Positions 27,157-36,190 are shown, counted from the first letter of the stretch. The stretch: 64,000 nucleotides of DNA from Firmicutes bacterium OM04-13BH (GCA_003481745.1 QULP01000006.1:127754-191753); one strand, 5' to 3'. Program-made: numbers and translations. The notes: generated by a model not told the origin, from the sequence alone.

Positions 27157-28751
27157 TTGTCACAAAGCGAATTAATCTGGTCTGCCAATCTTGCAAGATC
27201 CTTATTTGCTCCGCCCTCATTATGCCGGATAACTGCAAGCAGTCTGTGACCGGCAGCCACAAGTCTCGCATAAACACCAGATGCCTTGCGTGCTTTCGCT
27301 TTCTCCTTTGCATGTTCTATTATGATACCTTCGGTCTCTTTCTCCAGTACATTATTTGCCAAATCAAAGACCGTTCCACTAAACGGAGCGTAGGTATCAT
27401 AGCCCAGTTCATTTTTCAGCCGTTCTGCAAAGAGTGTACAGACGGTATCTTCTCCATGTGTCACAAACACACGCTGTGGTTTTTCTTTAAATGCAGATGC
27501 CCAGCGCATCAATCCTTCATTATCTGCATGACCACTGATTCCCGAAAGTCTTACAATCTCTGCTGATACATGAATTTCTTCACCAAACAGTCTTACATCC
27601 TTTGCACCCTCCAAAAGTGCACGACCAAGTGTTCCAACTGCCTGATATCCAACAAACACAATCGTAGAATTTTCACGCCACAGATTATGTTTTAAATGAT
27701 GTTTGATTCGACCGGCATCACACATACCACTTGCAGAAAGAATGACTTTATAATGTTCATCAAAGTTAATGGCACGGGATTCATCACTTGTAATCGAAAG
27801 CTTCAGACCCGGAAATGCAATCGGGTTAATTCCCTGATTCAAAAGCTCCATTGCCTCTTCATCATAGCAATCTACATAATGCTCTTTAAAAATATTGGTC
27901 GCCTGCACAGCAAGCGGGCTATCGACATACACATCAAAATCTGGAAATTCCGGAAGCAGGTTATCTGCCTTAATCTTACGAAGAAAATACAGCATTTCCT
28001 GCGTTCTGCCGACTGCAAATGAAGGAACAACAACATTTCCATGACGCTTAAAGGTTCGCCTTAAGATATCAACCAATTCCTGCACATAGTCTGGGCGCTC
28101 TCCATGACTTCTGTCACCATAAGTAGATTCCATGACTACATAATCCGCAGACTCAAGGTATTCAGGGTCTTTAATCAATGGCTGGTCTGTATTTCCGATA
28201 TCGCCGGAAAATACAATCTTCTTCTCAACGCCATCTTCCGTAATCCAGATCTCAATACTCGAAGAACCTAATAAATGTCCTGCATCCACAAAACGAACTT
28301 TAATTCCATCTGCAAGCTGAACTATTTTATGATAATCACACGGAACAAACTGCTGAATTACATTCAAAGCATCTTCCATCGTATACGCCGGAACAAACTC
28401 CGGCTGCCCATTTCTTCTTGCCTTACGGTTTCGCCACTCTGCCTCGAAGGTCTGAATGTGAGCACTATCACGAAGCATGATATCACACAAATCGCAGGTT
28501 GCAGCGGTTGCATAAATCGGACCGCGAAATCCTCTTGCATAAGCCAGAGGGAAATTTCCGGAATGGTCAATATGCGCATGCGTCAGCAATGCAAAATCCA
28601 CATCCGACATCGGAACCGGCACATCCTGATTCTCATACTGGTCAGGTCCCTGTTCCATACCACAGTCTACGAGAAATCTCTTGCCCGCAGCTTCTAAAAA
28701 GTAACAGCTACCTGTAACTTCATGAGTCGCACCTATAAATGTCAACTTCAT
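27144..28751 (-). CDS. Metallo-beta-lactamase/beta-CASP RNA hydrolase
   Basis: The 535-aa cytoplasmic enzyme has the metal motif THAHIDHSG (about 56-64), the later AGHLLGSSS and SGDIGN Asp, and MESTYGDRSH. The beta-CASP insertion carries VVPSFAVGRTQE and SASGMCDAGRIKHHL, with SGHADNEGLMRW as the terminal His motif. This matches RNase J/CPSF-like RNA-processing hydrolases of the YsdA/TTHA0252 kind without a KH domain. A C-terminal helical Ala/Lys-rich extension is unusual (about 480-535). It has its own promoter with TATAAT at 28806-28801 on the minus strand. Confidence 0.88.
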   Translation of the reverse strand: MKLTFIGATHEVTGSCYFLEAAGKRFLVDCGMEQGPDQYENQDVPVPMSDVDFALLTHAHIDHSGNFPLAYARGFRGPIYATAATCDLCDIMLRDSAHIQTFEAEWRNRKARRNGQPEFVPAYTMEDALNVIQQFVPCDYHKIVQLADGIKVRFVDAGHLLGSSSIEIWITEDGVEKKIVFSGDIGNTDQPLIKDPEYLESADYVVMESTYGDRSHGERPDYVQELVDILRRTFKRHGNVVVPSFAVGRTQEMLYFLRKIKADNLLPEFPDFDVYVDSPLAVQATNIFKEHYVDCYDEEAMELLNQGINPIAFPGLKLSITSDESRAINFDEHYKVILSASGMCDAGRIKHHLKHNLWRENSTIVFVGYQAVGTLGRALLEGAKDVRLFGEEIHVSAEIVRLSGISGHADNEGLMRWASAFKEKPQRVFVTHGEDTVCTLFAERLKNELGYDTYAPFSGTVFDLANNVLEKETEGIIIEHAKEKAKARKASGVYARLVAAGHRLLAVIRHNEGGANKDLARLADQINSLCDKWDR

Positions 28752-29038
28752 AAAAAAACCCCCTTTGCGGTTTTAATTCAAGCACTTTCAAGATAGTACT
28801 ATTATACCGCAAATAGGGGTCTTTTGATAGTTTTTTCAGATTATTTTATAAAAGTTTATGATTTTTTTTAAAACAGGGTTTTAAACTTTTTTACTTAAAG
28901 ATACTAAAAAATACAAATTGTTCTTAGGATAAAAATACTTATTCTTTTCATTCACAGCTGGCAATTTACGAACTATGACCTTATTTATTGGTCATTAAGA
29001 TAGAAGATTCTTGCCGAGTTTAAAATTGAATAAAAAAA

Positions 29039-29536
29039 TTAATCAATCCAGATACCGTTAGTAACTGGCATTTGAGATTCAGAAGTGCCACCTTTCTGGG
29101 CAACACAACCAACTCTTACTCGATAATAATACCCACCTTTAACCTTTACGTTATAACTACGGGACATGGACGCTGCATTTGTTGCAGTATCTCCATAAGT
29201 ACCACAATTTACCCATCCACCATCATAACGTTGTAAATACATTTTTACAATCAATTTATCACAGGTTTTATAAGCAAGAGTTGCACCATAAATATTGACC
29301 GTACGATTTCCAATATCACTAATCTTTCCGATTCCTTGATTCAAAATACTTCCTCTGGCTACATTCTGCCAGATAGCTTCCGCTGATTCTTCATTTGTTA
29401 AAATAGAACCATCTACTTCTTTTCCTAAATCTTCTAATCCATCTGCCGATACTGAAATAGAAGATAAGGTTAAAAATAAAGATAACGCCAACATCGCTAC
29501 TACTGATTTTTTTAATTTTCTAATTACTGTTTTCAA
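29039..29536 (-). CDS. Small secreted DUF6147-like protein
   Basis: A TTG at 29536 has AAAGGGG seven bases upstream and gives 165 aa. An upstream ATG at 29569 lies inside the preceding gene and would add 11 residues to the signal peptide. The signal peptide ends near SVSADG. The mature domain contains ARGSILNQGIGKISDIGN, TLAYKTCDKLIVKMYLQRYD and VKGGYYYRVRVGCV, a beta-sandwich-like pattern I associate with DUF6147. Its tight position behind a DUF4367 anti-sigma-like gene suggests it belongs to the same surface-response regulon. Confidence 0.7.
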   Translation of the reverse strand: MKTVIRKLKKSVVAMLALSLFLTLSSISVSADGLEDLGKEVDGSILTNEESAEAIWQNVARGSILNQGIGKISDIGNRTVNIYGATLAYKTCDKLIVKMYLQRYDGGWVNCGTYGDTATNAASMSRSYNVKVKGGYYYRVRVGCVAQKGGTSESQMPVTNGIWID

Positions 29537-29555
29537 GTGAAGTCCCCTTTCCGGA

Positions 29556-30416
29556 TTAATATATAACATCTTTGATGATTTTTTTCATTTCATCTTCTGT
29601 TATTCTTCCGGAAATTCGATAGTAAGAATTTTTATAATCCCATTGTGCCAGATATGTAGAAGTCTCTTCTCCTTCATCTTTTATTTTCCACAACTCAGCC
29701 TCTATATCTGATATCTCTCCTTTAACTTTACCTAAGCAATCTCCTTCATCATTTCGATAAAGACCACTGGTGTTAGTATAATTCGCCTGTACTACAAAAT
29801 ACATGTAGTTTTCACCATTATAATATCTTATATACACTGATTGTGCTATCTCATCAATTTCATAAGAGTCAAAATCCATTTTATCTGGTAAATATAAAAA
29901 ATCAGGCACTTCCACCTGCAATTTCTCTTCTATCTCATTTCTGGCTTCTTCTTCCGTTCTGTCACTAATCAATCTATCTTGACTGTTTTCTATTTCTGTA
30001 TTTTTCTCATCCCCCAACACTTCATTCGCTTTATCCATAACATAGCTCCTGCCTCCTTGTGTGCTCATACTCACACCGAACAATCCAAAGCAGGTTATCA
30101 CAGCTGCGGCGGTCATGCCGAGGAATTTTTTGCTTATGCGGTGATTAAAGAATTTAACCACTTTTGTATTCTGATTTTCTTTTGTGTTTTCTTCTGTAGA
30201 TTTGGTTTCATCTTCAAGGTGTTTTGTGTTTTCTTCTTCGAGCAGCCCCTCATCCCGAGCTTCAACTACCAGCTTTTGAAACAGTTCTTCCGGTGGCTCA
30301 AAATCATCGAACCTGTCATCTGTTTCCAGACGTTTTACCAGCTCATCTGCTTCTTTTCGGAACTGTTCTTCTGCCCAGGTACTGCTTTTTGCGCTGTTTT
30401 CTTCGTTTTTATTCAT
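29556..30416 (-). CDS. DUF4367-type anti-sigma-like membrane protein
   Basis: The 286-aa protein has a charged N-terminal cytoplasmic region (about 1-95) with helical WAEEQFRKEADELVKRLE. A single membrane segment follows (about 98-116, FLGMTAAAVITCFGLFGVSM). The extracytoplasmic domain ending YRISGRITEDEMKKIIKDVIY matches DUF4367, the usual sensor half of clostridial anti-sigma factors. A matching ECF sigma gene lies 1.3 kb upstream, separated by a plus-strand murG. It overlaps or abuts the secreted DUF6147-like gene downstream. Confidence 0.72.
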   Translation of the reverse strand: MNKNEENSAKSSTWAEEQFRKEADELVKRLETDDRFDDFEPPEELFQKLVVEARDEGLLEEENTKHLEDETKSTEENTKENQNTKVVKFFNHRISKKFLGMTAAAVITCFGLFGVSMSTQGGRSYVMDKANEVLGDEKNTEIENSQDRLISDRTEEEARNEIEEKLQVEVPDFLYLPDKMDFDSYEIDEIAQSVYIRYYNGENYMYFVVQANYTNTSGLYRNDEGDCLGKVKGEISDIEAELWKIKDEGEETSTYLAQWDYKNSYYRISGRITEDEMKKIIKDVIY

Positions 30417-30466
30417 GAATTTCCTATCTTTTCTTGACTTTTCACAACGACTGTATCATATTATCT

Positions 30467-30493
30467 AATAGACGCTGCAATGTCCGTCTTATT
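30467..30493. promoter_or_regulatory. Dyad between anti-sigma gene and murG
   Basis: AATAGACG and CGTCTTATT form a near-perfect inverted repeat in the divergent intergenic region. Each arm reads CGTCT outward, the kind of -10 core used by many ECF sigma factors. Whether it serves as overlapping divergent promoters or as a repressor site is not known. Confidence 0.35.
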
Positions 30494-30541
30494 GAATGTT
30501 GTACATCGAAACATTGATTTTTGATTTATCAGGAGGTTCCA

Positions 30542-31609
30542 ATGAAACATATTGTGCTCACCGGTGGCGGCACTGCCGGACATGTTACACCAAATATTGC
30601 TATGATTCCGAGACTGAAAGAACTCGGTTACAAGATTTCTTACATCGGTTCTTACCAGGGTATGGAAAGAAAACTGATTGAAGAAATGGGGATTCCTTAT
30701 TACGGAATCTCTTCTGGCAAACTACGACGTTACTTTGATGTCAAAAACTTTACTGACCCTTTCAGGGTTTTAAAAGGTTTTCATGAAGCGAAAAAACTCA
30801 TGAAGCAGTTGAAACCTGATGTTGTTTTTTCTAAGGGTGGTTTCGTTACCGTTCCTGTTGTTATTGCTGCAGGACGTCGAAAAATCCCTACTTTTATCCA
30901 TGAATCTGATATGACACCTGGACTGGCAAATAAACTTTCCATTCCATTTGCCACTAAAGTGTGCTGTAATTTCCCTGAAACTGTCTCTGAACTTCCGGCC
31001 AACAAAGCCATACTTACCGGTACCCCTATCCGCCAGGAATTATTAAGCGGAAATCCCCAAAAAGCACTTGCCTTTACAGGTCTTTCCAGTGAGAAACCGG
31101 TCATTATGGTCATCGGAGGAAGTCTCGGTGCCGTTGCAGTCAACAATGCAGTACGTGCCATTCTGCCTGAACTTTTAAAAGACTTCCAGGTCATTCATCT
31201 TTGCGGTAAAGGTAAACTGGACTCTTCTTTAACCGATACCAAAGGTTATGTTCAGTACGAATATATCAAAGATGAGCTTGCTGACCTTTTTGCACTGGCT
31301 GACATCGTCATTTCCAGAGCAGGGGCAAACGCAATCTGTGAAATCAGTGCACTGAAAAAACCAAATCTGCTGATTCCGCTTTCCGCACGTGCAAGCCGTG
31401 GAGACCAGATTCTCAACGCCCGCTCTTTTGAAAAGCTTGGTTACAGCATGGTACTTGAAGAGGAGGAAATTACTAACCAGAAACTGTTAGAATCCATCCA
31501 GACTCTTTATCAGAACCGCGATTCGTATATTCAAGCGATGGACAAAAGCAAACAAACGGATTCTATTGAACAGATTGTCCAGTTATTTGAACAGGCAGTC
31601 AACAAATAA
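30542..31609 (+). CDS. murG: MurG-type UDP-GlcNAc transferase of lipid II synthesis
   Basis: The 355-aa enzyme starts at ATG 30542 with GGAGG and TTCCA spacing; the frame upstream (from 30521) is spurious. GGGTAGHVTPN is the N-terminal loop, FSKGGFVTVPV and the HESD segment the acceptor side. MVIGGSLGAVAVNN and SRAGANAICEISA are the donor UDP-GlcNAc motifs. It adds GlcNAc to lipid I to make lipid II at the inner membrane face. It is isolated from a division/cell-wall cluster and ends at its own terminator. Confidence 0.92.
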   Translation: MKHIVLTGGGTAGHVTPNIAMIPRLKELGYKISYIGSYQGMERKLIEEMGIPYYGISSGKLRRYFDVKNFTDPFRVLKGFHEAKKLMKQLKPDVVFSKGGFVTVPVVIAAGRRKIPTFIHESDMTPGLANKLSIPFATKVCCNFPETVSELPANKAILTGTPIRQELLSGNPQKALAFTGLSSEKPVIMVIGGSLGAVAVNNAVRAILPELLKDFQVIHLCGKGKLDSSLTDTKGYVQYEYIKDELADLFALADIVISRAGANAICEISALKKPNLLIPLSARASRGDQILNARSFEKLGYSMVLEEEEITNQKLLESIQTLYQNRDSYIQAMDKSKQTDSIEQIVQLFEQAVNK

Positions 31610-31616
31610 TTATTTC

Positions 31617-31650
31617 TCCTGTGCCGGCATTTGGCACAGGAATTTTTTTT
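31617..31650 (+). terminator. murG terminator
   Basis: TCCTGTGCC and GGCACAGGA form a perfect 9-bp stem with a 7-base loop, followed by eight T residues. Confidence 0.92.
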
Positions 31651-31699
31651 GGAAATCTATCCACAAGTATTGTTCTGCCGGATTCACTGGATTCTGTTT

Positions 31700-32257
31700 T
31701 TATATATCCTCGTATTTGTCTCCATACGTTTTTTCTATCCACTTGTTCATCCTATGTTTTTTAACTCTTAAGTTTTCTATAGTCAGACCCAGAGCGGCCG
31801 CCATTTCTGCATCCGTTGCCTGTTCGTAAACCTGCATCGTCATAATTTCGTGCCACTGAGGGTTCCTGGCGTACAGCCTGTCCATAAATTCTGTCGTGAA
31901 TTCCCGCTTGATAATTGCATCGAGCAGGTCTTCTCCTGTTGTTGCCTCTCTATGATAAATTAACCTTTCTGCGTGTTCCCCTTTTCCATTTTCACACGGC
32001 TGTTCAAGAACAGTCATCTCATGTTTTCGATAACTTTTTTTGAGGAAATCCAACGCCTTTCTTCGAGCAGTTAATGCCAGCCATCCCGCATAGTCTTCAG
32101 GACTTACCTTGTTCCATTTCTGTATCAGCTTATGGAACACTTCCTGACAGACATCCTGCGAATCATCGAAATCTTTTAAGACATCATAAGCGGCTTTCAT
32201 TACCAGTCGATAATACTTGTCATAAACTTCACGTAATTTTTCCTCTGTCATCTTCAC
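31700..32257 (-). CDS. ECF-type RNA polymerase sigma factor
   Basis: The 185-aa protein has region 2 (LREVYDKYYRLVMKAAYDVLKDFDDSQDVCQEVF, core promoter-melting and polymerase contacts) at about 8-42. The region 4 helix-turn-helix (EQATDAEMAAALGLTIENLRVKKHRMNKWI) is at about 143-175. Its length and the region 2 to region 4 gap are typical of ECF factors. It begins three bases after the HIT gene stop, so the two are co-transcribed. The likely anti-sigma partner is the DUF4367 protein at 29556-30416, on the far side of murG. Confidence 0.85.
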   Translation of the reverse strand: MKMTEEKLREVYDKYYRLVMKAAYDVLKDFDDSQDVCQEVFHKLIQKWNKVSPEDYAGWLALTARRKALDFLKKSYRKHEMTVLEQPCENGKGEHAERLIYHREATTGEDLLDAIIKREFTTEFMDRLYARNPQWHEIMTMQVYEQATDAEMAAALGLTIENLRVKKHRMNKWIEKTYGDKYEDI

Positions 32258-32260
32258 CTG

Positions 32261-32677
32261 TTAATTCATCTGAATCTTGGAAATTTTTTCGAGGATTTCA
32301 TTTTTATCCTCTTCTGTCAATTTCCCAGGAGTCCATGTCACTCCTACGTGGTCCTCATTATTTCTTGGAATCAGATGAATATGAAAATGGAACACCGTCT
32401 GACCTGCGGCTTCTCCATTGTTCTGTACAATATTATAGCCGTCACAGCCTAATACTTCAGTCATTGCGGTGATGATTTTTTTTGCCAGAACGATTGCTTT
32501 TCCTGCAAGTTCATCCGGAATTTCATATAGATTTGCATAGTGCTCCTTCGGTAAAATCAGCGCATGACCTTTACTTGCCGGTCCTAAATCAAGAATAACT
32601 CTGAAATCATTATCCTCATATATAGTTGCTGACGGAATCTCTCCTCCTGCTATCTTACAAAAAATACAATCTGACAT
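32261..32677 (-). CDS. HIT-family nucleotide hydrolase
   Basis: The 138-aa protein starts at ATG 32677 (GGGAGAGATTTAAA upstream). It has CIFCKI at the N-terminus, the conserved KEHYANLYEIP segment, and the histidine triad HFHIHLIPR (about 97-105). The family cleaves nucleoside phosphoramidates and dinucleoside polyphosphates. The N-terminal CxxC with a later His gives the zinc site of Hint-like proteins. It heads a two-gene unit with the ECF sigma factor. Confidence 0.9.
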   Translation of the reverse strand: MSDCIFCKIAGGEIPSATIYEDNDFRVILDLGPASKGHALILPKEHYANLYEIPDELAGKAIVLAKKIITAMTEVLGCDGYNIVQNNGEAAGQTVFHFHIHLIPRNNEDHVGVTWTPGKLTEEDKNEILEKISKIQMN

Positions 32678-32798
32678 TTTAAATCTCTCCCTTCTAGCTG
32701 TCATTGTCGAATTTTCAAATATTTTGTAGAATGATTTTATTTGCTATTTGCCTATAACGGTGCTACACTATCAAGAAAAAAAGAGGAGGTAACACCAA

Positions 32799-33524
32799 AT
32801 GACAAAATCATCTGCTACTTCACAGATTGAAGGCAAAAATAAAACAATTGATTACAAAAAACTTTATCAGGAACAGGCGAAAAAACATCAGCTGATGCTT
32901 TCTCAGATTTCCCACGAAATCCGTAATCCTGTTACACTTATCAACAGTTTTCTTCAGATTCTGGAAAAACAGCATCCTGATTTATCAGAAGACCAAAACT
33001 GGATTAAAATCCTGGAAAATATGGATTTTCTCAGAGGTCTGCTTGGTGAGCTTTCCAGTTACAATAATTCTCTCAGACTGAACCTTGAATCAACCAACGT
33101 CTATGCATTATTTGCAAATGTAATTGAATCCATTAATCCAAGTCTGGAAAAGAAAAACGTTTCTATTGCTTTTAATAAATTGTCTCCAATCCCTTTATTG
33201 TATGTTGACCACACCAAACTTCAGCAAGTATTTCACAATCTGCTTCGCAATGCATTTGAAGCGGTTAAAGAGGGCGGTCATATCGTCTGTTCAATTGAAT
33301 CAGACGGTACAGGTGTGACATTTAAGGTTACCGACGACGGATGCGGTATTTCTCCTGAATACCAGAACTCTATCTTTGAACCATTTGTCACTTATAAACC
33401 GAATGGCAGTGGTCTGGGACTTGCAATTTCAAAGCGGATTGCCGAAGCCCATAAGGGAAGTCTTGAATTCACCTCAAGCCCTGAAAAAGGAACTACATTC
33501 ATCCTGAAGATTCCGATTCTGTGA
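32799..33524 (+). CDS. Soluble orphan histidine kinase
   Basis: The 241-aa protein consists only of HisKA and HATPase domains: ISHEIRNPV (phospho-acceptor His about residue 41), N-box NLLRNAFEAV, G1 DDGCGIS, and G2 GSGLGLAISKRI. There is no sensor domain, membrane segment or adjacent response regulator. Short cytoplasmic kinases of this build include Spo0A-phosphorelay kinases in clostridia. A single TTGTCGAA at 32704-32711 upstream is similar to a Spo0A box but may be chance. The start has GAGGAGG seven bases upstream. Confidence 0.85.
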   Translation: MTKSSATSQIEGKNKTIDYKKLYQEQAKKHQLMLSQISHEIRNPVTLINSFLQILEKQHPDLSEDQNWIKILENMDFLRGLLGELSSYNNSLRLNLESTNVYALFANVIESINPSLEKKNVSIAFNKLSPIPLLYVDHTKLQQVFHNLLRNAFEAVKEGGHIVCSIESDGTGVTFKVTDDGCGISPEYQNSIFEPFVTYKPNGSGLGLAISKRIAEAHKGSLEFTSSPEKGTTFILKIPIL

Positions 33525-33566
33525 AAGCAGAATCGTTGAAATCTTTCATTATTCTAAGTTACTCTG

Positions 33567-33605
33567 ATTATTCTAATTACTCTTCATTCTGATTAGAATT
33601 TTTTA
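33567..33605 (+). terminator. Terminator of the orphan kinase gene
   Basis: ATTCTAAT and ATTAGAAT arms are followed by TTTTTT. It overlaps the 3' end of the convergent rhomboid gene. Confidence 0.6.
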
Positions 33606-34264
33606 AGTCCTCTGCCATTTTTTTGTCCTCTGTAAATTAATACTGCAAGGACAAATCCACACAAGAATCCGCCAAAATGTGCGGCATTGTCAACTCCTGT
33701 GCTTGTTACTCCATGATATAAAGTTAAAGCTGCCAAAAATAACAGCTTCTTTGTCGTAAAATTTTCCAGTCTGCCTTTATTTCTGATTACTACATAAATC
33801 AATGCACCCACTACGGCAAAAATTGCACCGGACGCCCCGGCAGACACGACGTTTTCTCCTATCCGCACCTCTGACAGATAAGAAATCAGACTGGCTCCCA
33901 TTCCTCCTGATATGTAAATGAACAGGTATCGTACCCTTCCTACCGCCCGTTCCAGACAATCTCCCAGAAAGAATAAAACCAGCATGTTGTTGCCCAGGTG
34001 CGTCAGACCAAAATGCAAAAACATACAGGTAAAAAAGCGATAATATTCATGCCCCTCCTGAATCAATGGTGTGTATGCCGCACCCCATTGAACCAGATGT
34101 TTTCCATCAAGTGAAGAACCTGTCAACTCTGTCAAAAAGAACACTACAATATTAATCAAAATAATCATTGTATTAACCGGCACTTCTTTTCTTCCCTTTA
34201 AAAATTGAAGGATATCGGGGTCAATTTTCTGTACTATCTTTTGCTTTTGCATCTTATTTTCCAC
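33593..34264 (-). CDS. Rhomboid-family intramembrane serine protease
   Basis: The 223-aa protein has six hydrophobic segments. It carries the catalytic Ser in SAGASGAIFAVVGAL and the catalytic His in AAHFGGFLCGFV, with HLGNNMLVLFFLGDCLERAVG as the conserved loop and HFG-type TM2. Rhomboids cut single-pass membrane proteins within the bilayer. The N-terminal tail is short and cytoplasmic. It appears monocistronic. Substrates are unknown, though several single-pass surface proteins lie in this window. Confidence 0.9.
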   Translation of the reverse strand: MENKMQKQKIVQKIDPDILQFLKGRKEVPVNTMIILINIVVFFLTELTGSSLDGKHLVQWGAAYTPLIQEGHEYYRFFTCMFLHFGLTHLGNNMLVLFFLGDCLERAVGRVRYLFIYISGGMGASLISYLSEVRIGENVVSAGASGAIFAVVGALIYVVIRNKGRLENFTTKKLLFLAALTLYHGVTSTGVDNAAHFGGFLCGFVLAVLIYRGQKNGRGLKKF

Positions 34265-34392
34265 CTTTGCAAGGTATAAATTTGCTTTTTTTCACTCTTT
34301 TTATACTCCTCCCCTCATTTTTTTCAATCCCCTCTTGGTTTATGCCCATTATACCATATTTTCCCTGTTTTGTGCGCTTTTTTCATCGCCAA

Positions 34393-34437
34393 AAAACGAC
34401 ACCTTTCGCCATTTTTTTTGAAAAGGTGTCGTTTTTA
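34393..34437 (-). terminator. hcp terminator
   Basis: AAAACGACACCTTT and AAAGGTGTCGTTTT form a long near-perfect stem followed by T residues, just past the hcp stop codon. Confidence 0.9.
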
Positions 34438-34453
34438 TAAATAATAGCTTGTT

Positions 34454-36070
34454 TTATTTTTCAAGAATTTTCTTTAAATCTTCTTCCGGTGTGCCGGTCG
34501 GTGAGATCTGGAAATTTTCCACCAGATAGTTTAATACGTTTTCAGAAACAAAAGACGGAAGTGTCGGTCCAAGGTAAATATTCTTGATTCCAAGGTGTAA
34601 CAGTGTCAGAAGGATGCTGACTGCTTTCTGTTCATACCAGGATAATACCAGTGTCAACGGCAGTTCATTGACACCACATTCAAATGCTTCCGCAAGAGCC
34701 AGTGCCACTTTAACTGCGCCAAATGCATCGTTGCACTGTCCCATATCCATAATTCTTGGAAGACCTTCGATTGTTCCAAGGTCTAAGTCATTAAAGCGGT
34801 ATTTTCCGCAGGCAAGAGTCAGAATAATAGAATCTTTTGGAGCTTCTTTTACGAAATCCGTATAATAATTTCTTCCCTGACGTGCACCGTCACATCCGCC
34901 TACTAAGAAGAAATGGCTGATTTTTCCGGCTTTTACAGCCTCAATTACCTGTGGAGCAGCACCTAAAATTGTATGATGTCCAAATCCGGTTGTCAGTTTT
35001 GTTCCACCATTGATTCCGGCAAACTGCTTATCCTCAGAAAATCCACCAAGTTCAATCGCTTTTTCAATCACTGCGCCAAAATCTTTTTCTTCTCCATCTA
35101 CATGCTGCATGCCTGGATAGGCTACCACACCTGTTGTAAATACACGGTCTGCATAACTTTCTTTTGGCGGCATAATACAGTTTGTGGTAAATAAAATCGG
35201 TGCCGGAAGATTAGCAAATTCTTTCTGCTGATTCTGCCATGCTGTTCCAAAATTACCTTTTAAATGGCTGTATTTGCGAAGTTCCGGATACGCATGTGCC
35301 GGAAGCATTTCTCCATGTGTATAGATGTTAATGCCTTTGCCTTCGGTCTGTTCTAAGAGCATCTTTAAATCTTTTAAATCATGACCGGAAATTACGATAA
35401 ATGGTCCTTTTTCTACTTTTAAAGAAACTTCTGCCGGTGCCGGAATTCCATAAGTTTCGGTGTTTGCTTTATCCAAAAGTTCCATGCATTTAAAATTCAC
35501 TGCACCGGTCTCCATTACGATACCAAGCAGATTTTCCATGGTGCGGTCCTGTCCTAAAGCTGACATACCTTTGTAGAAGAAACGGTTCACTTCTTCATCA
35601 TTATAGCCAAGCACCATTGCATGATAAGCATAAGCCGCAATCCCACGAAGTCCGAATAATAATAATGATTTCAAGGATTTGATATCCTCATCCGGCTCTC
35701 TCCATACTTTTTCCATTTCATAGATTTCCATGCGTCCACATGGAGCCTGACAAGCTGAACATCCTGATGCGTAAACCTCTTTTTCTTTCAGGGCTGTTTC
35801 GATTAATTTTTCCAACGCTTCATCATCAAAGTTTACATTGGTAAGAGTTGCAAACAATCCTTCAATCATAATACGATTTGTCTTTTCAGATACATTCTGT
35901 TCTCCGACTGCTTCTGCAAGCGCAACCAGACTTCCGGTTAATTTGTCCTGAAGGAGTGCCGTTTTACTGCTCTTTCCACAGACTCCTCTTGCTCCTGTAC
36001 ATCCACTGCATCCTGCTCTCTGCTCACACTGGTAGCAGAACATTTCTTCTGTTTTTTCTATTTTGCTCAT
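34454..36070 (-). CDS. hcp: Hybrid cluster protein (hydroxylamine/NO reductase)
   Basis: The 538-aa cytoplasmic Fe-S enzyme has the N-terminal proximal cluster motif CYQCEQRAGCSGCTGARGVC. The hybrid-cluster ligands are GHDLKD (His), the CIMPP context, GGCDGAR and the following SILTLACGKYRFN, and the Glu in LSWYEQKAV. Hcp reduces hydroxylamine and, in vivo, mainly nitric oxide, protecting anaerobes from nitrosative stress. It is divergent from a Crp/Fnr regulator, the usual arrangement with HcpR-like control. Confidence 0.95.
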   Translation of the reverse strand: MSKIEKTEEMFCYQCEQRAGCSGCTGARGVCGKSSKTALLQDKLTGSLVALAEAVGEQNVSEKTNRIMIEGLFATLTNVNFDDEALEKLIETALKEKEVYASGCSACQAPCGRMEIYEMEKVWREPDEDIKSLKSLLLFGLRGIAAYAYHAMVLGYNDEEVNRFFYKGMSALGQDRTMENLLGIVMETGAVNFKCMELLDKANTETYGIPAPAEVSLKVEKGPFIVISGHDLKDLKMLLEQTEGKGINIYTHGEMLPAHAYPELRKYSHLKGNFGTAWQNQQKEFANLPAPILFTTNCIMPPKESYADRVFTTGVVAYPGMQHVDGEEKDFGAVIEKAIELGGFSEDKQFAGINGGTKLTTGFGHHTILGAAPQVIEAVKAGKISHFFLVGGCDGARQGRNYYTDFVKEAPKDSIILTLACGKYRFNDLDLGTIEGLPRIMDMGQCNDAFGAVKVALALAEAFECGVNELPLTLVLSWYEQKAVSILLTLLHLGIKNIYLGPTLPSFVSENVLNYLVENFQISPTGTPEEDLKKILEK

Positions 36071-36113
36071 CTTCTATTCTCCTTTAGCTGTTTCACTTAT
36101 TTTTTCAAATTTC

Positions 36114-36142
36114 TTGTTTCTATGGTTAGAATATACTATAAT
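36114..36142 (+). promoter_or_regulatory. Promoter of the Crp/Fnr regulator
   Basis: TTGTTT at 36114-36119 and TATAAT at 36137-36142 with 17-base spacing, about 50 bases before the start codon. Confidence 0.6.
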
Positions 36143-36156
36143 TAAAATAATTATTC

Positions 36157-36172
36157 TGTTGTACTTCCAACA
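36157..36172. promoter_or_regulatory. Candidate Crp/Fnr-family operator between hcp and regulator
   Basis: A perfect inverted repeat TGTTG-N6-CAACA lies in the divergent intergenic region, just downstream of the predicted regulator transcription start and upstream of hcp. Its size and spacing suit a Crp/Fnr dimer. It could mediate autoregulation and hcp control. Binding is inferred. Confidence 0.45.
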
Positions 36173-36190
36173 AATTCAAGGAGTTTATTT

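Noticed and set aside
32704..32711. Single Spo0A-box-like TTGTCGAA before the orphan kinase
   Set aside because: A 7-8 base motif is expected several times by chance in 64 kb. No second box or promoter overlap supports it.
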